From Lachnospiraceae bacterium (GTDB taxonomy: Bacteria > Bacillota > Clostridia > Lachnospirales > Lachnospiraceae): 64,000 nucleotides of DNA. Location of the stretch: positions 1 to 64,000 of the forward strand of contig SVFD01000001.1 of the NCBI GenBank assembly GCA_015057025.1, written 5' to 3'. The notes beneath the pieces were generated by a model. It made no database searches and was not told the DNA's origin. It saw only the letters and a list, made by a program, of their open reading frames with translations. This document shows, piece after piece, positions 41,815 to 51,883 of the stretch. The position numbers and the translations under genes are program-made. The stretch's first letter is position 1. Each line of letters begins with the position of its first letter.

Positions 41815-43419
41815 ATGGCAAACATTAATTTGGAAAAGCATGGTATTACCGGTAGCACTGAAATCGTATACAATCCTTCTTATGAATTATTGTTCGAAGA
41901 AGAAACCAAAGAAGGTTTAACAGGCTACGAAATCGGACAGGAAAGCGAACTTGGCGCTGTTAACGTTATGACAGGTATCTATACAGGACGTTCTCCTAAA
42001 GATAAGTATATCGTTATGGACGAAAATTCTAAGGACACTGTATGGTGGACAAGCGATGAATATAAGAACGACAATCATCCTATTTCTGAAGAAGTATGGG
42101 CAACTCTTAAGGAAACAGCTCAGAAGCAGCTTTCTAACAAGAGATTATTCGTAGTTGACGCATTCTGCGGTGCTAACGTTGACACAAGAATGGCTATCCG
42201 TTTCATTATGGAAGTAGCTTGGCAGGCACACTTTGTAAAGAATATGTTCATCCAGCCTTCAGCTGAAGAACTTGAAAACTTTGAGCCTGACTTCGTTGTT
42301 TATACAGCTTCTAAGGCTAAGGTTGAAAACTACAAGGAATTAGGCCTTAACTCTGAAACAGCTGTTGCATTTAACATCTCAAGCAGAGAACAGGTTATTC
42401 TTAACACATGGTACGGCGGTGAAATGAAGAAGGGTATGTTCTCTATGATGAACTACTACTTACCTCTTAAGGGTATTGCTTCTATGCACTGCTCAGCAAA
42501 CACAGATATGAACGGTGAAAACACAGCTATCTTCTTCGGTCTTTCAGGAACAGGTAAGACAACATTGTCTACAGATCCTAAGAGACTCTTAATCGGTGAT
42601 GATGAGCACGGTTGGGATGACAACGGTGTATTCAACTTCGAAGGTGGTTGCTATGCTAAGGTTATTAACCTTGATAAAGATTCTGAACCCGACATCTACA
42701 ACGCAATCAAGAGAAATGCTCTTCTTGAAAACGTTACATTAGATGCAAACGGAAAGATTGATTTTAACGATAAGAGCGTTACCGAAAATACTCGTGTATC
42801 TTATCCTATCGATCACATTGATAATATTGTACGTCCCGTATCAGCAGCTCCTGCAGCTAAGAACGTAATCTTCTTGTCAGCAGACGCATTCGGCGTACTT
42901 CCTCCCGTATCTATCTTGACACCGGAGCAGACAAAGTACTACTTCTTATCAGGCTTTACAGCAAAGCTTGCAGGTACAGAGCGTGGTATTACAGAACCTA
43001 CACCTACCTTCTCAGCTTGCTTCGGCCAGGCATTCTTAGAGTTACATCCTACAAAGTACGGTGAAGAACTCGTTAAGAAGATGGAAGCTAACGGTTCAAA
43101 GGCATACTTGGTTAACACAGGATGGAACGGTACAGGAAAGCGTATCTCTATTAAGGATACCCGTGGTATCATCGATGCAATCCTTGACGGTTCTATCGAA
43201 AAGGCTGAAACAAAGAATATTCCTATCTTCAACTTTGCAGTTCCTACAGAACTTCCCGGTGTTGATACAGGTATTCTTGATCCTCGTGATACATACGCAG
43301 ATGCTTCTGAATGGGAAGTAAAAGCAAAAGATCTTGCTTCTCGTTTCAATAAGAACTTTGCTAAGTATGAAGGAAATGAAGCTGGTAAGGCATTAGTAAG
43401 TGCTGGTCCTCAGTTATAA
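41815..43419 (+). CDS. pckA: Phosphoenolpyruvate carboxykinase (ATP)
   Basis: 534 residues, normal length for the ATP-type enzyme. Signatures: TGRSPKDKY near the N-terminus, a Walker-type kinase loop [11 protein letters not shown] (about 243-253), IGDDEHGWD and FEGGCYAK, and [11 protein letters not shown]. It interconverts oxaloacetate and PEP; in anaerobic fermenters it often runs in the carboxylating direction, making ATP on the way to succinate. Codon use is strongly biased to a few codons (AAG, CTT, ACA), unlike neighbours, indicating high expression. Own promoter and terminator. Confidence 0.97.
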   Translation: MANINLEKHGITGSTEIVYNPSYELLFEEETKEGLTGYEIGQESELGAVNVMTGIYTGRSPKDKYIVMDENSKDTVWWTSDEYKNDNHPISEEVWATLKETAQKQLSNKRLFVVDAFCGANVDTRMAIRFIMEVAWQAHFVKNMFIQPSAEELENFEPDFVVYTASKAKVENYKELGLNSETAVAFNISSREQVILNTWYGGEMKKGMFSMMNYYLPLKGIASMHCSANTDMNGENTAIFFGLSGTGKTTLSTDPKRLLIGDDEHGWDDNGVFNFEGGCYAKVINLDKDSEPDIYNAIKRNALLENVTLDANGKIDFNDKSVTENTRVSYPIDHIDNIVRPVSAAPAAKNVIFLSADAFGVLPPVSILTPEQTKYYFLSGFTAKLAGTERGITEPTPTFSACFGQAFLELHPTKYGEELVKKMEANGSKAYLVNTGWNGTGKRISIKDTRGIIDAILDGSIEKAETKNIPIFNFAVPTELPGVDTGILDPRDTYADASEWEVKAKDLASRFNKNFAKYEGNEAGKALVSAGPQL

Positions 43420-43438
43420 TTCATAGCTTGATAAAATC

Positions 43439-43473
43439 AAACCTCTCTTGGATTTCTCCAAGAGAGGTTTTTT
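43439..43473 (+). terminator. pckA terminator
   Basis: A 14-bp perfect stem (43439-43452/43457-43470) with 4-base loop and T-run. Confidence 0.9.
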
Positions 43474-43571
43474 ATATTCTATAAATAACAATTTAAAAAT
43501 ATATAACAAAAGATATGTAAAAAAAGAAAAAATCTCTTTAATAAATAAGAATATAAACTTACACATATAAG

Positions 43572-43601
43572 TTGTTATAAAACATGAAATTATGATATAC
43601 T
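43572..43601 (+). promoter_or_regulatory. Promoter of the purine permease
   Basis: TTGTTA (43572-43577), 18 bases, TATACT (43596-43601). The leader to 43638 shows no purine riboswitch core. Confidence 0.45.
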
Positions 43602-43638
43602 GTTTAAGAAAATATGTGCATCCTATGGGGAGACAACT

Positions 43639-45045
43639 ATGTTAAAAAAATACTTTGATTTTGATGGATATAAAACGAATTATAAAACTGAGATATTAGC
43701 AGGACTTACCACATTTATTACACTGGCGTACATCCTGATTCTGAATCCGCAGATTCTGTCAGATCCATATGTCATTATGGGCGATGGAGATATGGCGGTC
43801 AAAGTATATAACGGAGTGTTTATCGGAACCTGTCTGGGTGCTTTTATAGGAACGTTTCTTTGTGCAATCTATGCAAAAGTGCCTTTTGCACAGGCGCCCG
43901 GTATGGGATTGAATGCTTTTTTTGCATATACTGTAGTTTTGGGACTGGGATATAGTTATCAGGAGGCACTGGTAATTGTATTTATATCAGGTCTTTTGTT
44001 TATTTTTATTACGGTGGTTGGCTTACGTGAAGCAATCATCCGGGCGATACCTCAATGTATTAAAAGTGCAATTACCCCCGGTATCGGACTTTTTATTACG
44101 ATTATCGGTTTGAAAAATGCCGGTCTTGTAGTGGGAAATGAATCTACTTTAGTTGCCATGCTTAATTTTGCGGCATGGAGAGAAGAAGGAGTAACACCGG
44201 AACAGATTAATGCTATAATGGGGGGCATCGTTGCATTAATTGGTCTTGTGGTGATTGCAGTTCTTGCATATAAAAAAGTAACGGCGTCTATTTTGATTGG
44301 CATTATTACTGCCACGATGGTGGGAATTCCTTTGGGTGTTACCCAATTATCAAATTTCACATTTAATTTGGGTGGCCAGATTAAGGATTTTGCGGAAGTA
44401 TCTTTGTTTAAACTGGATTTTGCGAGTTTATTTGGTGGAGAAAATTTGATGGAGACTATTTTTACGGTAGTGATGCTGGTAATCAGTTTCTCGCTGGTAA
44501 ATATGTTTGACTCTATCGGAACCTTGTTTGGAGCAGCAAAACAGGCCGGGATGGTAGATAAAAACGGTGAAGTACACCGTATGAAAGAAGCATTATTATG
44601 TGATGCGGTTTCTACAGCGGCAGGAGCGTTGGTAGGTACTTCTACGGTTACAACAATGGTGGAATCAAGTGCCGGCGTTGGCGCGGGCGGAAGAACCGGG
44701 ATGACCAGCCTTACCACATCATTGATGTTTTTGGCAGCGATTCTTTTAGCTCCCTTTGTTGCTATTGTGCCTTCGGCGGCAACCGCACCTGCATTAATTT
44801 TTGTCGGTATCAGTATGTTATCCAATATAAAAGACGTGGATTTTACAGATATGAGTAATGCGTTGCCGGCATTTTGTACCGTGATTTTTATGCCTTTTAC
44901 CTATTCCATTGCCAACGGTATTGCAATGGGACTTATTACCTTCTGCCTGATAAAAGCATTATTGGGCAAGTTTAAAGAAATCAAACCGTTAACTTTGATT
45001 GTAGCGATTGTTTTTGTACTGCGGTACGCTTTTATGGCAATGTAA
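43639..45045 (+). CDS. NCS2-family purine permease (AzgA/PbuG type)
   Basis: 468 residues with about 12-14 hydrophobic helices. YFDFDGYKTNYKTEILAGLTTFITLAYI, AQAPGMGLNAFFAY and MFDSIGTLFG with GTSTVTTMVESSAG are hallmarks of the AzgA/PbuG branch of NCS2 (adenine, guanine or hypoxanthine importers using proton symport). Likely monocistronic with its own promoter, although the ABC exporter starts 18 bases downstream and may share the transcript. Which purine is carried cannot be read from sequence. Confidence 0.9.
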   Translation: MLKKYFDFDGYKTNYKTEILAGLTTFITLAYILILNPQILSDPYVIMGDGDMAVKVYNGVFIGTCLGAFIGTFLCAIYAKVPFAQAPGMGLNAFFAYTVVLGLGYSYQEALVIVFISGLLFIFITVVGLREAIIRAIPQCIKSAITPGIGLFITIIGLKNAGLVVGNESTLVAMLNFAAWREEGVTPEQINAIMGGIVALIGLVVIAVLAYKKVTASILIGIITATMVGIPLGVTQLSNFTFNLGGQIKDFAEVSLFKLDFASLFGGENLMETIFTVVMLVISFSLVNMFDSIGTLFGAAKQAGMVDKNGEVHRMKEALLCDAVSTAAGALVGTSTVTTMVESSAGVGAGGRTGMTSLTTSLMFLAAILLAPFVAIVPSAATAPALIFVGISMLSNIKDVDFTDMSNALPAFCTVIFMPFTYSIANGIAMGLITFCLIKALLGKFKEIKPLTLIVAIVFVLRYAFMAM

Positions 45046-45063
45046 TAGAGGAGGATACATAAG

Positions 45064-46884
45064 ATGGCACCCGGAGGCGGAAGAGGGGGAAGATTCCTTA
45101 CGGAAGAAGAGAAGGCAAATGCACCTAAAGTTACATTGCCTTTATTAAAAAGAATATTTTCATATTTGACACCATATTGGAAGCAAATGTCGATTGTACT
45201 GGTGTGCATACTGGCGTCTTCGGCATTGACGTTGCTTCCGTCGGTATTAACCGGTCGTATTATTGACGAAGGTTTAATCGGACAAGATATGAAGAAGCTT
45301 GTGACCCTGATTTTGATATCTCTCGGGGTGACGTTAGGCGGTAATCTGATTCGTGTGGCAGAAAGCTATTTAAATAATTGGATAGCCCAGCATATTACAT
45401 ATGATATGCGGAACAAGATGTACAGACATCTGCAACGCATGTCACAGGGCTTTTTTACTTCTAATAATCAGGGTGATATTATTACGCGAATGACCGGAGA
45501 TATTTCCGGCGTGGAGCGTGTAATTACCAGTACCTTCAGTTCTATTTTATCGAATAGTATTACACTTGTTGTAGCAGTGATATTGATGTATCGTGAAAAC
45601 TGGATTCTTGCAACCATTGGTGTTTTGATTATTCCGCTGTTTGCAATTCCTACCCGTATGGCCGGAAAGACGCGCTGGACTTTAACAAGAGAGGCTCAGG
45701 AATGTAATGATGAAATCAACGGAATTCTTAATGAAACCTTGTCTGTTAGCGGACAGTTGCTGGTGAAGTTGTTCGGTCGTGAAGATTATGAGTATGGTAA
45801 ATATGAAAATGCCAACCATCGTATGATTCGTTTGAATATCCGTGAGGGTATGGCAGGCCGTTGGTTTATGGTAGTGATTAATACTTTTTCCAGTGTTGGC
45901 CCCATGCTTCTTTATCTTGTGGGTGGCATTTTGATTATGAAGTATGATTCGACGCTTACCGTCGGTGATATTTCCGTAATGGTAGCCTTGCTGGGCAAAA
46001 TGTACGGTCCTGTGAATTCACTTTTGAATATTCAGGTAGAGTGGATTCGTTCCATGGCACTGTTTACCCGTATCTTTGAATACTTTGATATGCCGGTTGA
46101 AATTCAGAATGCACCGGATGCCATTACCCCTGAGGAAGCTAATGGTAATATTGAATTTAAGCATGTCGGTTTTGGATATGAACCGGAACGTAAGATTCTT
46201 AAAGATATTAATTTTACACTGGAGAAAGGTAAAAGCATTGCCATTGTCGGCCCTTCCGGTTCGGGTAAAAGTACCATTATCAATATGATTCCCCGTCTGT
46301 ATGATGTACAGGAAGGTGAAGTTACCTTTGACGGAGTGGATGTACGTAAGCTGGATTTGCATTTCTTACGTGAGAATATTGGTATTGTAAGTCAGGAGAC
46401 TTATCTTTTCAACGGAACCATTCGTGACAATCTTTTGTATGCGAAACCCGATGCAACCGAAGATGAATTGATTGAAGCTTGTAAAAAAGCAAATATCTAT
46501 GAATTTATTGAGAAGCAGGAAAAGGGTCTGGATACAAAAGTTGGTAACCGGGGACTTAAATTATCCGGTGGTGAAAAACAGCGCATCTCTATTGCGAGAG
46601 TTCTTCTAAAAGATCCGGTATTGTTTATTTTTGATGAGGCAACTGCGTCTTTGGATTCCATTTCCGAAAGTAAAATCCAAGAAGCAATCAATCCGATTAT
46701 TAAGTCTAAAACAAGTATTTTGATTGCGCATCGACTGTCAACAATTCTTGCAGCAGATGAAATTCTTGTAGTAAAAGATGGTGTTATTGCAGAACGTGGT
46801 GTCCATCAGGAACTTGTGGATGACGGCGGAATTTATACAGAATTATATGAGACACAGTTTGGTAAGGCATTCGATGCGGATTAG
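45064..46884 (+). CDS. ABC exporter, fused permease and ATPase
   Basis: 606 residues: a Gly/Arg-rich N-terminal segment, six membrane helices (about 40-320), then the nucleotide-binding domain with Walker A GPSGSGKST (about 398-406), signature LSGGEKQR (about 502-509), Walker B VLFIFDEATASLD and the H-loop IAHRLST. A half-transporter of the MsbA/LmrA/BmrA-like type that dimerises. Substrate unknown; a lipid, drug or peptide is typical. Start follows AGAGGAGG. Confidence 0.92.
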   Translation: MAPGGGRGGRFLTEEEKANAPKVTLPLLKRIFSYLTPYWKQMSIVLVCILASSALTLLPSVLTGRIIDEGLIGQDMKKLVTLILISLGVTLGGNLIRVAESYLNNWIAQHITYDMRNKMYRHLQRMSQGFFTSNNQGDIITRMTGDISGVERVITSTFSSILSNSITLVVAVILMYRENWILATIGVLIIPLFAIPTRMAGKTRWTLTREAQECNDEINGILNETLSVSGQLLVKLFGREDYEYGKYENANHRMIRLNIREGMAGRWFMVVINTFSSVGPMLLYLVGGILIMKYDSTLTVGDISVMVALLGKMYGPVNSLLNIQVEWIRSMALFTRIFEYFDMPVEIQNAPDAITPEEANGNIEFKHVGFGYEPERKILKDINFTLEKGKSIAIVGPSGSGKSTIINMIPRLYDVQEGEVTFDGVDVRKLDLHFLRENIGIVSQETYLFNGTIRDNLLYAKPDATEDELIEACKKANIYEFIEKQEKGLDTKVGNRGLKLSGGEKQRISIARVLLKDPVLFIFDEATASLDSISESKIQEAINPIIKSKTSILIAHRLSTILAADEILVVKDGVIAERGVHQELVDDGGIYTELYETQFGKAFDAD

Positions 46885-46901
46885 CAGAAAGGGGTATTAG
46901 A

Positions 46902-47927
46902 ATGAAAGCATTATTTATTGGCGGAACAGGGATTATCAGCACTGCAATTGTAAAACGTCTGGTAAATGAGTTAAATTGGGAAGTTTGGATGATTAACAGA
47001 GGAAATCGTAACTCTGTGGTTCCGGAAGGTGTGCATCAGATTATTGCCGATATGAATGATGAGGCTGATGTGGCAGGTAAAATTAAAGATTTATCCTTTG
47101 ATACAGTGTGTGAATTTATTGGTTTTCACGTGGAGCAGGTTGAGCGTGATTACCGCCTGTTTAAGGATAAAACAAGACAGTATATTTATATCAGTTCTGC
47201 GTCTGCTTATCATAAGCCGGCGGCTTCTTATATAATTACAGAAGGAACAACTCTTGCCAATCCTTATTGGCAGTATTCCAGAGATAAAATTGCCTGCGAA
47301 GAATTTTTGATGAAGAAGTATCGAGAAGAAGGTTTTCCGGTAACTATTGTGCGTCCCAGTCATACTTATGACGAACGTAACATCCCTTTGGGGGTTCACG
47401 GTAAAAATGGTTTTTGGCAGGTAATAAAAAGAATGCAGGCAGGTAAGCCTGTGATTATTCAGGGCGATGGAAGTTCGCTTTGGACTGCAACTTTTAACAA
47501 GGACTTTGCAATTGGTTTTACGGGGCTTATGGGTAATCGCCATGCCATTGGTGAGGCCTTCCATATTACGGGAGATGAAGCCCTGACGTGGAATCAGATT
47601 TATGCTACGATTGCGGATGCTTTGGGTGTAGAGTTAAAGCCTTACTATGTATCTTCCGATTTTCTTGCGGCGACGGGTGATAAGTACGGATATGATTTTA
47701 CAGGAAGTTTGATTGGTGATAAGTCGGTTTCCGTAGTGTTTGACAACAGTAAGTTAAAAAGAGCGGTGCCTGATATGAAGACCACGGTCCGTTTTGACCA
47801 GGGAGTAAGAATTGCATTGGATTATATTATGGCCCATCCTGAAGAATGTCAGAAGGAAGATCCGGAATTTGATGCATGGTGCGATAAGGTAATAGAGACT
47901 TTGGAAGAGGCCAAAAGAAAGCTCTGA
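46902..47927 (+). CDS. NAD-dependent epimerase/dehydratase family protein
   Basis: 341 residues, extended-SDR type. The N-terminal nucleotide motif is GGTGIIS (8-14). YISSASAYHKP (about 97-107) carries the Ser region, and the Tyr-x3-Lys is YSRDK (about 125-129). RPSHTYDERNIPLGVHG and ITGDEALTWNQIY are seen in NAD-epimerase-like proteins of unknown substrate. Starts 17 bases after the ABC exporter with AAAGGGG upstream, so possibly co-transcribed. Substrate most likely a nucleotide sugar or related compound. Confidence 0.85.
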   Translation: MKALFIGGTGIISTAIVKRLVNELNWEVWMINRGNRNSVVPEGVHQIIADMNDEADVAGKIKDLSFDTVCEFIGFHVEQVERDYRLFKDKTRQYIYISSASAYHKPAASYIITEGTTLANPYWQYSRDKIACEEFLMKKYREEGFPVTIVRPSHTYDERNIPLGVHGKNGFWQVIKRMQAGKPVIIQGDGSSLWTATFNKDFAIGFTGLMGNRHAIGEAFHITGDEALTWNQIYATIADALGVELKPYYVSSDFLAATGDKYGYDFTGSLIGDKSVSVVFDNSKLKRAVPDMKTTVRFDQGVRIALDYIMAHPEECQKEDPEFDAWCDKVIETLEEAKRKL

Positions 47928-48000
47928 CTATAAAAGAATCAATATGAATTCTGCAAGAATAAGATTTTATCAGGATATGTAATAAAGGAAGATATTCAGT

Positions 48001-48282
48001 ATGGAGCAAATTGAGAGAATCCGGCATATGGAAGAGTTATTGGATGAAACCGAAAAAGTTGTCCAAGACTTATCTGTTGCGATTGAGCGTTATGAAAAGA
48101 TAAAAGATAAAATAAATGAACTGGTATCTTACTATGAAAGTCCGTTGTGGATGGAAGATTATAGGGATGATGAAAAAGGAAAACTTCCCAAAAATTTGAA
48201 AAGGGGAGTTCTTTCCGAGGATGCAGTTTACAATCTTCTATCAGAGCTAAAAAATATAGAGGATAAAATAGGGATAATTTAA
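48001..48282 (+). CDS. DUF4298-like small protein
   Basis: 93 residues, helical, beginning MEQIERIRHMEELLDETEKV and containing YYESPLWMEDYRDDEKG with KLPKNLKRGVLSEDAVYNLL, the conserved pattern of DUF4298. Start follows AAGGAAG. Soluble, no catalytic motif; function unknown. A strong terminator follows immediately. Confidence 0.8.
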   Translation: MEQIERIRHMEELLDETEKVVQDLSVAIERYEKIKDKINELVSYYESPLWMEDYRDDEKGKLPKNLKRGVLSEDAVYNLLSELKNIEDKIGII

Positions 48283-48286
48283 CATA

Positions 48287-48324
48287 AAATTTCCCGGTGT
48301 TTTTTAAACATCGGGAAATTTTTG
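48287..48324 (+). terminator. Rho-independent terminator
   Basis: A 15-bp stem (48287-48301/48307-48321, one G-T) and a T-run. Confidence 0.85.
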
Positions 48325-48399
48325 TTTTCATATTTTAAAAATCACAAGGAGACTAAAAAAGACATATGATAAATATATCGTAAAAAAAGCAGGTTTTTT

Positions 48400-49551
48400 A
48401 TGAATTATTTTTCTAATATAAATACGTATCTTTCTTATGCAGTGACACGCTTAACAACATCCAATTATAACGAGATAGATGCTCTTGTTTTTTCACAGTT
48501 ATCTTACTATCCTTTTGAGCAAATTATTTCTGATTTTGAACGATGTCAAATCTCAGTACCGGAATTTGCCAATTTGGTTATGCATCAGCAAGACTTTTCA
48601 AATCTTTATTCTCAAGATAAACAAATTTTTATAAGTAAATTGGCGCAAAGCAAAAGATATGCCAATTGTATTATCAGACATATGCGTGCCGAAAAAGAGG
48701 AAAATATCCAATGGGCCGCTTTTACGGTGGATATTAATTCCGCAGGGACTGCGGTAATTGCCATGCGGGGTACAGACGGAACCACAATAGGGTGGGCAGA
48801 AAATTTTCGTTTGGCTTATCAGGTAATAGGTACGGGTGCCCAGTTGGAGTCTTTTCGTTATCTTAAAAACATAACTGCAAAGAGAATTTATTTGACTGGG
48901 CATTCCAAGGGTGGCAGTAATGTATGTTCTGCTTATGTAATGTCCAATGCTTATATCAGAGATAAAATTGTAAGAATTGATAATTTTGACGGGCCGGGAG
49001 TAAATCCTGAATTTGCGGCAAATTATGCGGACGGGTATGAGGAATTAGAGAGTAAATTAAATAATTTTTATCCTGGGGACAGTATTATCGGACAGCTTTT
49101 ACAAGATAATCCGGGAAAAAGCTTTTATATACAAACTAAGGTGCGTGATGTATATGCGCATAAACCTATATCAGGGCAACATGATCCGTTTGCATTTCTT
49201 GTGAAGGGAGATCAATTTTTAAAAACGAAACAGACAGAACTATCAAAAGGTATCAATGATATCGTAGACGGCTTGGTCAACAAAACTACTAATATTCAAA
49301 GATATTATCTGATACAATTTGTTCAGCGGATAGGAATTCCGGCACTGATATCGGGAGATGAGGGCGGGGCGGTAGCTGCTGTTGCCCATTTTGTGTGCGG
49401 AGTAATTCAAACGCCTCCGGAAGAGAAGAAGATATTATTTCAAGTAATTTGTTCTTTTATAAAAAATTTAATTAGGCAGGGAAAGGAATGGATTGCACAA
49501 CATTGGCCGAAAGGATATAATAAAAGCAATGTAATACAAGCAACTATATAA
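48400..49551 (+). CDS. DUF2974 (Mbeg1-like) alpha/beta-hydrolase
   Basis: 383 residues. YNEIDALVFSQLSYYPFE at the N-terminus, MRGTDGTTIGWAENFRLAY (about 125-143) and the nucleophile elbow GHSKGGSN with Ser169 match the DUF2974/Mbeg1 lipase-like family. The Asp and His of the triad would lie in DNFDGPG and after VRDVYAHKPI or GQHDPF. No signal peptide, so likely intracellular. Substrate unknown; esterase or lipase activity is expected. Confidence 0.8.
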   Translation: MNYFSNINTYLSYAVTRLTTSNYNEIDALVFSQLSYYPFEQIISDFERCQISVPEFANLVMHQQDFSNLYSQDKQIFISKLAQSKRYANCIIRHMRAEKEENIQWAAFTVDINSAGTAVIAMRGTDGTTIGWAENFRLAYQVIGTGAQLESFRYLKNITAKRIYLTGHSKGGSNVCSAYVMSNAYIRDKIVRIDNFDGPGVNPEFAANYADGYEELESKLNNFYPGDSIIGQLLQDNPGKSFYIQTKVRDVYAHKPISGQHDPFAFLVKGDQFLKTKQTELSKGINDIVDGLVNKTTNIQRYYLIQFVQRIGIPALISGDEGGAVAAVAHFVCGVIQTPPEEKKILFQVICSFIKNLIRQGKEWIAQHWPKGYNKSNVIQATI

Positions 49552-49586
49552 TGGATTTTTAATTAAGAGAATAAAAGGAGTACGGA

Positions 49587-50186
49587 ATGAAAAATAAATC
49601 ATCTCAGAGTGCAGGCGGCAAAAAGGGTCTGGCTAAAATTATTACGACGATTATAGCTGTCATTATTGTGGGAATTGCATCCCTTTTGGGGTTCGGAGAT
49701 AATAATGAAGGAATAGGAAGCCAAGTTGAATCCTCTGAAAGAATTGAAGCAGAAAGTGATGTCAACCTGCAAACAGGTGACAATGAATACTCGGAAGACG
49801 AGAGTATATTGCAGGAAGAAAGTGAAGTAATTGCTGAAGAAAAATCCGGGAATGAAGTAACTGAAGAAGTGTCGGAAGAAATATCGGAAGAGGTATCGGA
49901 ACCGGAAATTACCGTGGCTGAAATTACATTTCGAAACGATAACTTATTAGACCAGCACTATGAAAAACATGGTATAGAAATGGGTTTTGCTTCTGCAGAA
50001 GAATATGAATTGGCTGCCTATAAAGTAATTATAAATCCGGATGCCTTGCATAAAATAGAAGCGGAAGATGGGGATGATGTATATTATGTGGAAGAAACCA
50101 ATGAGTTTGTGGTAGTATCACAGGATGGTTATATCAGAACATATTTTAATCCCAGTGCGGGAATTGACTATTATAACAGGCAATAG
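49587..50186 (+). CDS. Membrane-anchored protein with a BECR-nuclease-like C-terminal domain
   Basis: 199 residues: a basic start, one membrane helix (about 15-36), a long Glu/Ser-rich spacer (about 45-112), and a compact domain (about 115-199) with DQHYEKHGIEMG, SAEEYELAA, and VYYVEETNEFVVVSQDGYIRTYF. That end resembles small RNase-type domains of the Barnase-EndoU-ColicinE5-RelE class found at the C-terminus of toxins, but I rely on memory only. It could equally be a surface structural domain. Start follows AAGGAG. Confidence 0.5.
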   Translation: MKNKSSQSAGGKKGLAKIITTIIAVIIVGIASLLGFGDNNEGIGSQVESSERIEAESDVNLQTGDNEYSEDESILQEESEVIAEEKSGNEVTEEVSEEISEEVSEPEITVAEITFRNDNLLDQHYEKHGIEMGFASAEEYELAAYKVIINPDALHKIEAEDGDDVYYVEETNEFVVVSQDGYIRTYFNPSAGIDYYNRQ

Positions 50187-50191
50187 TTGGC

Positions 50192-51718
50192 ATGGCTGCA
50201 GTAATATACGATTTGGAGTTAGAAATGTTAGAAAACAGTATTTATCATAAAATTAAGAAGTGTATTTTAAAATTCGGAAAACTTCCGGAGGATTTTGTCG
50301 CAGAAGAAAAAACCTATAAAGAAAATGAACTTCGTTTTGCACCGGGAGCCTTAGAAGGTATTTTCGGACATCATATGTCAGATGAAGTAAAAGAATGTGA
50401 TTTTGCGCAGATAATAAAAGATTATCTTTCTATGAAGCCCGAGGAAGCCTTGCAGATATTTGAACAAGAGCAGGTAAAAAATTATAAGGTTGCAAGTATT
50501 CGCCAATCTTTACAAAACAGCATTTACGAGCATCGTGAGGATTATGATGCAGAAAAATTGGCGGGTCTGGCAGTTTGTTTTACAGAATACGGAACGAAAA
50601 CCGAGACCGTAAAACTGGGGTTAAGTCTTTTGGCTTTATTTCATGTGGCAGATAAGCCGGGTATATGTGAAATGATAGCCACTTTGGGCTATTGTGAAGA
50701 ATTTACAGATTATGTTATTATGAACAGCCGCAATTGGGCTGAGGATAGGCAACAGGAATTATATTTCGAACTGGCAAAGAAGTTAAAAGGCTGGGGTAAA
50801 ATTAATGCAGTAGAAATGATGCAGGCCGATACCGAAGAGAAGAAAAAATGGCTTCTCTGTCATGGCTGTAAAAATGATGTTATGTATGCGTATCTTGGTT
50901 ATGAATGTGCCATGAAATGTGACCTTTATGAACGCCTTCAAAAAGGTAATTTTTCAGATGAGGAATTTCAGGGGGCATCTGATATTATGTCAGGCTTGCT
51001 GGATGAAGGCCCTTGTGAGGGTATGTCAGCCTTAGAGCATCCGATAGAACTGACATTACTTTATCTTGAGGAATGTAAAAAGCATAATTGGGATGCAGAG
51101 CAGGTGGCGCTGCTTACAGATATAGCAACATATTTTAGAGGAAGTAAAATAGAGAATTCTCCGTCGATAGAACCAAAGGTAAAAGAGGTGTTGGGGCTTT
51201 TAGATATTCATACATATATCGTAGAGAATATTGAAAAGAATACCCATGAGTGCATGCGCATTGCGAAAATGTATGATATTGATATGTCACAGCATTTGAT
51301 TCGCCTGATGAAAATGGATTTTGCGAAATATTATAATTTCTGCTATTATCTGTTTACAAATCATCAGTCTGTGGATGAATTCCTTACTTTGTGTGACAGG
51401 GAAATTGCATATGAACAGTACCCCAATAAAATGGGTGATGATTTAGGTCTTGGTCCGGTACAGGGTGGAATTAAATTAGACTTGATTGTACAGCATTTGG
51501 ACAAACATTTCGGTAAAGGCCGCGAGATGATAAAGGTGTGTATTCAGTCTCCTATCACCCGTTGGCGTAATATGGCGGCCAAAGCCATGTTTGGTTGGGT
51601 AAGAGAGTCCGGTCTGTCTTTAAAGGATATTGATGCCAAGCTTTATGCAGAAGTAGAAAGAGTGCATGCAATAGAGTGTAGTGAGCAGACCAAGGGAATG
51701 TGGGAGAAACTTTTATAG
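50192..51718 (+). CDS. Hypothetical helical-repeat protein
   Basis: 508 residues, almost entirely helical and soluble, with recurrent 30-40-residue helical pairs that suggest a HEAT/TPR-like solenoid. No catalytic motif recognised. Starts 5 bases after the membrane-anchored protein, so co-transcribed, although the ribosome binding site is weak. Similar proteins are common in Lachnospiraceae without known function. A scaffold role is likely. Confidence 0.7.
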   Translation: MAAVIYDLELEMLENSIYHKIKKCILKFGKLPEDFVAEEKTYKENELRFAPGALEGIFGHHMSDEVKECDFAQIIKDYLSMKPEEALQIFEQEQVKNYKVASIRQSLQNSIYEHREDYDAEKLAGLAVCFTEYGTKTETVKLGLSLLALFHVADKPGICEMIATLGYCEEFTDYVIMNSRNWAEDRQQELYFELAKKLKGWGKINAVEMMQADTEEKKKWLLCHGCKNDVMYAYLGYECAMKCDLYERLQKGNFSDEEFQGASDIMSGLLDEGPCEGMSALEHPIELTLLYLEECKKHNWDAEQVALLTDIATYFRGSKIENSPSIEPKVKEVLGLLDIHTYIVENIEKNTHECMRIAKMYDIDMSQHLIRLMKMDFAKYYNFCYYLFTNHQSVDEFLTLCDREIAYEQYPNKMGDDLGLGPVQGGIKLDLIVQHLDKHFGKGREMIKVCIQSPITRWRNMAAKAMFGWVRESGLSLKDIDAKLYAEVERVHAIECSEQTKGMWEKLL

Positions 51719-51883
51719 CAGAATGGATGATGTATTTGGTGAGGAAGCATGTAAGATTCTAAATATTCGTCAATATGGAGGTATAAAGGTTATATAAAAG
51801 ATACTACACAATATTTTATTTTTATGATAAAATATTATGCAGAAAAAAGATTATTGAGTAGTAAGAATGAGGAGAGAATTAAA

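Noticed and set aside
42939-43349. 136-codon minus-strand frame inside pckA
   Set aside because: Results from the strong codon bias of pckA; no start signals.
43474-43638. Purine riboswitch before the NCS2 permease
   Set aside because: The paired P1 and conserved loop sequences of purine riboswitches are absent; only an ordinary promoter is visible.
44052-44825. 257-codon minus-strand frame inside the purine permease
   Set aside because: Antisense shadow of a membrane-protein gene; no ribosome binding site and the sense strand is a clear NCS2 permease.
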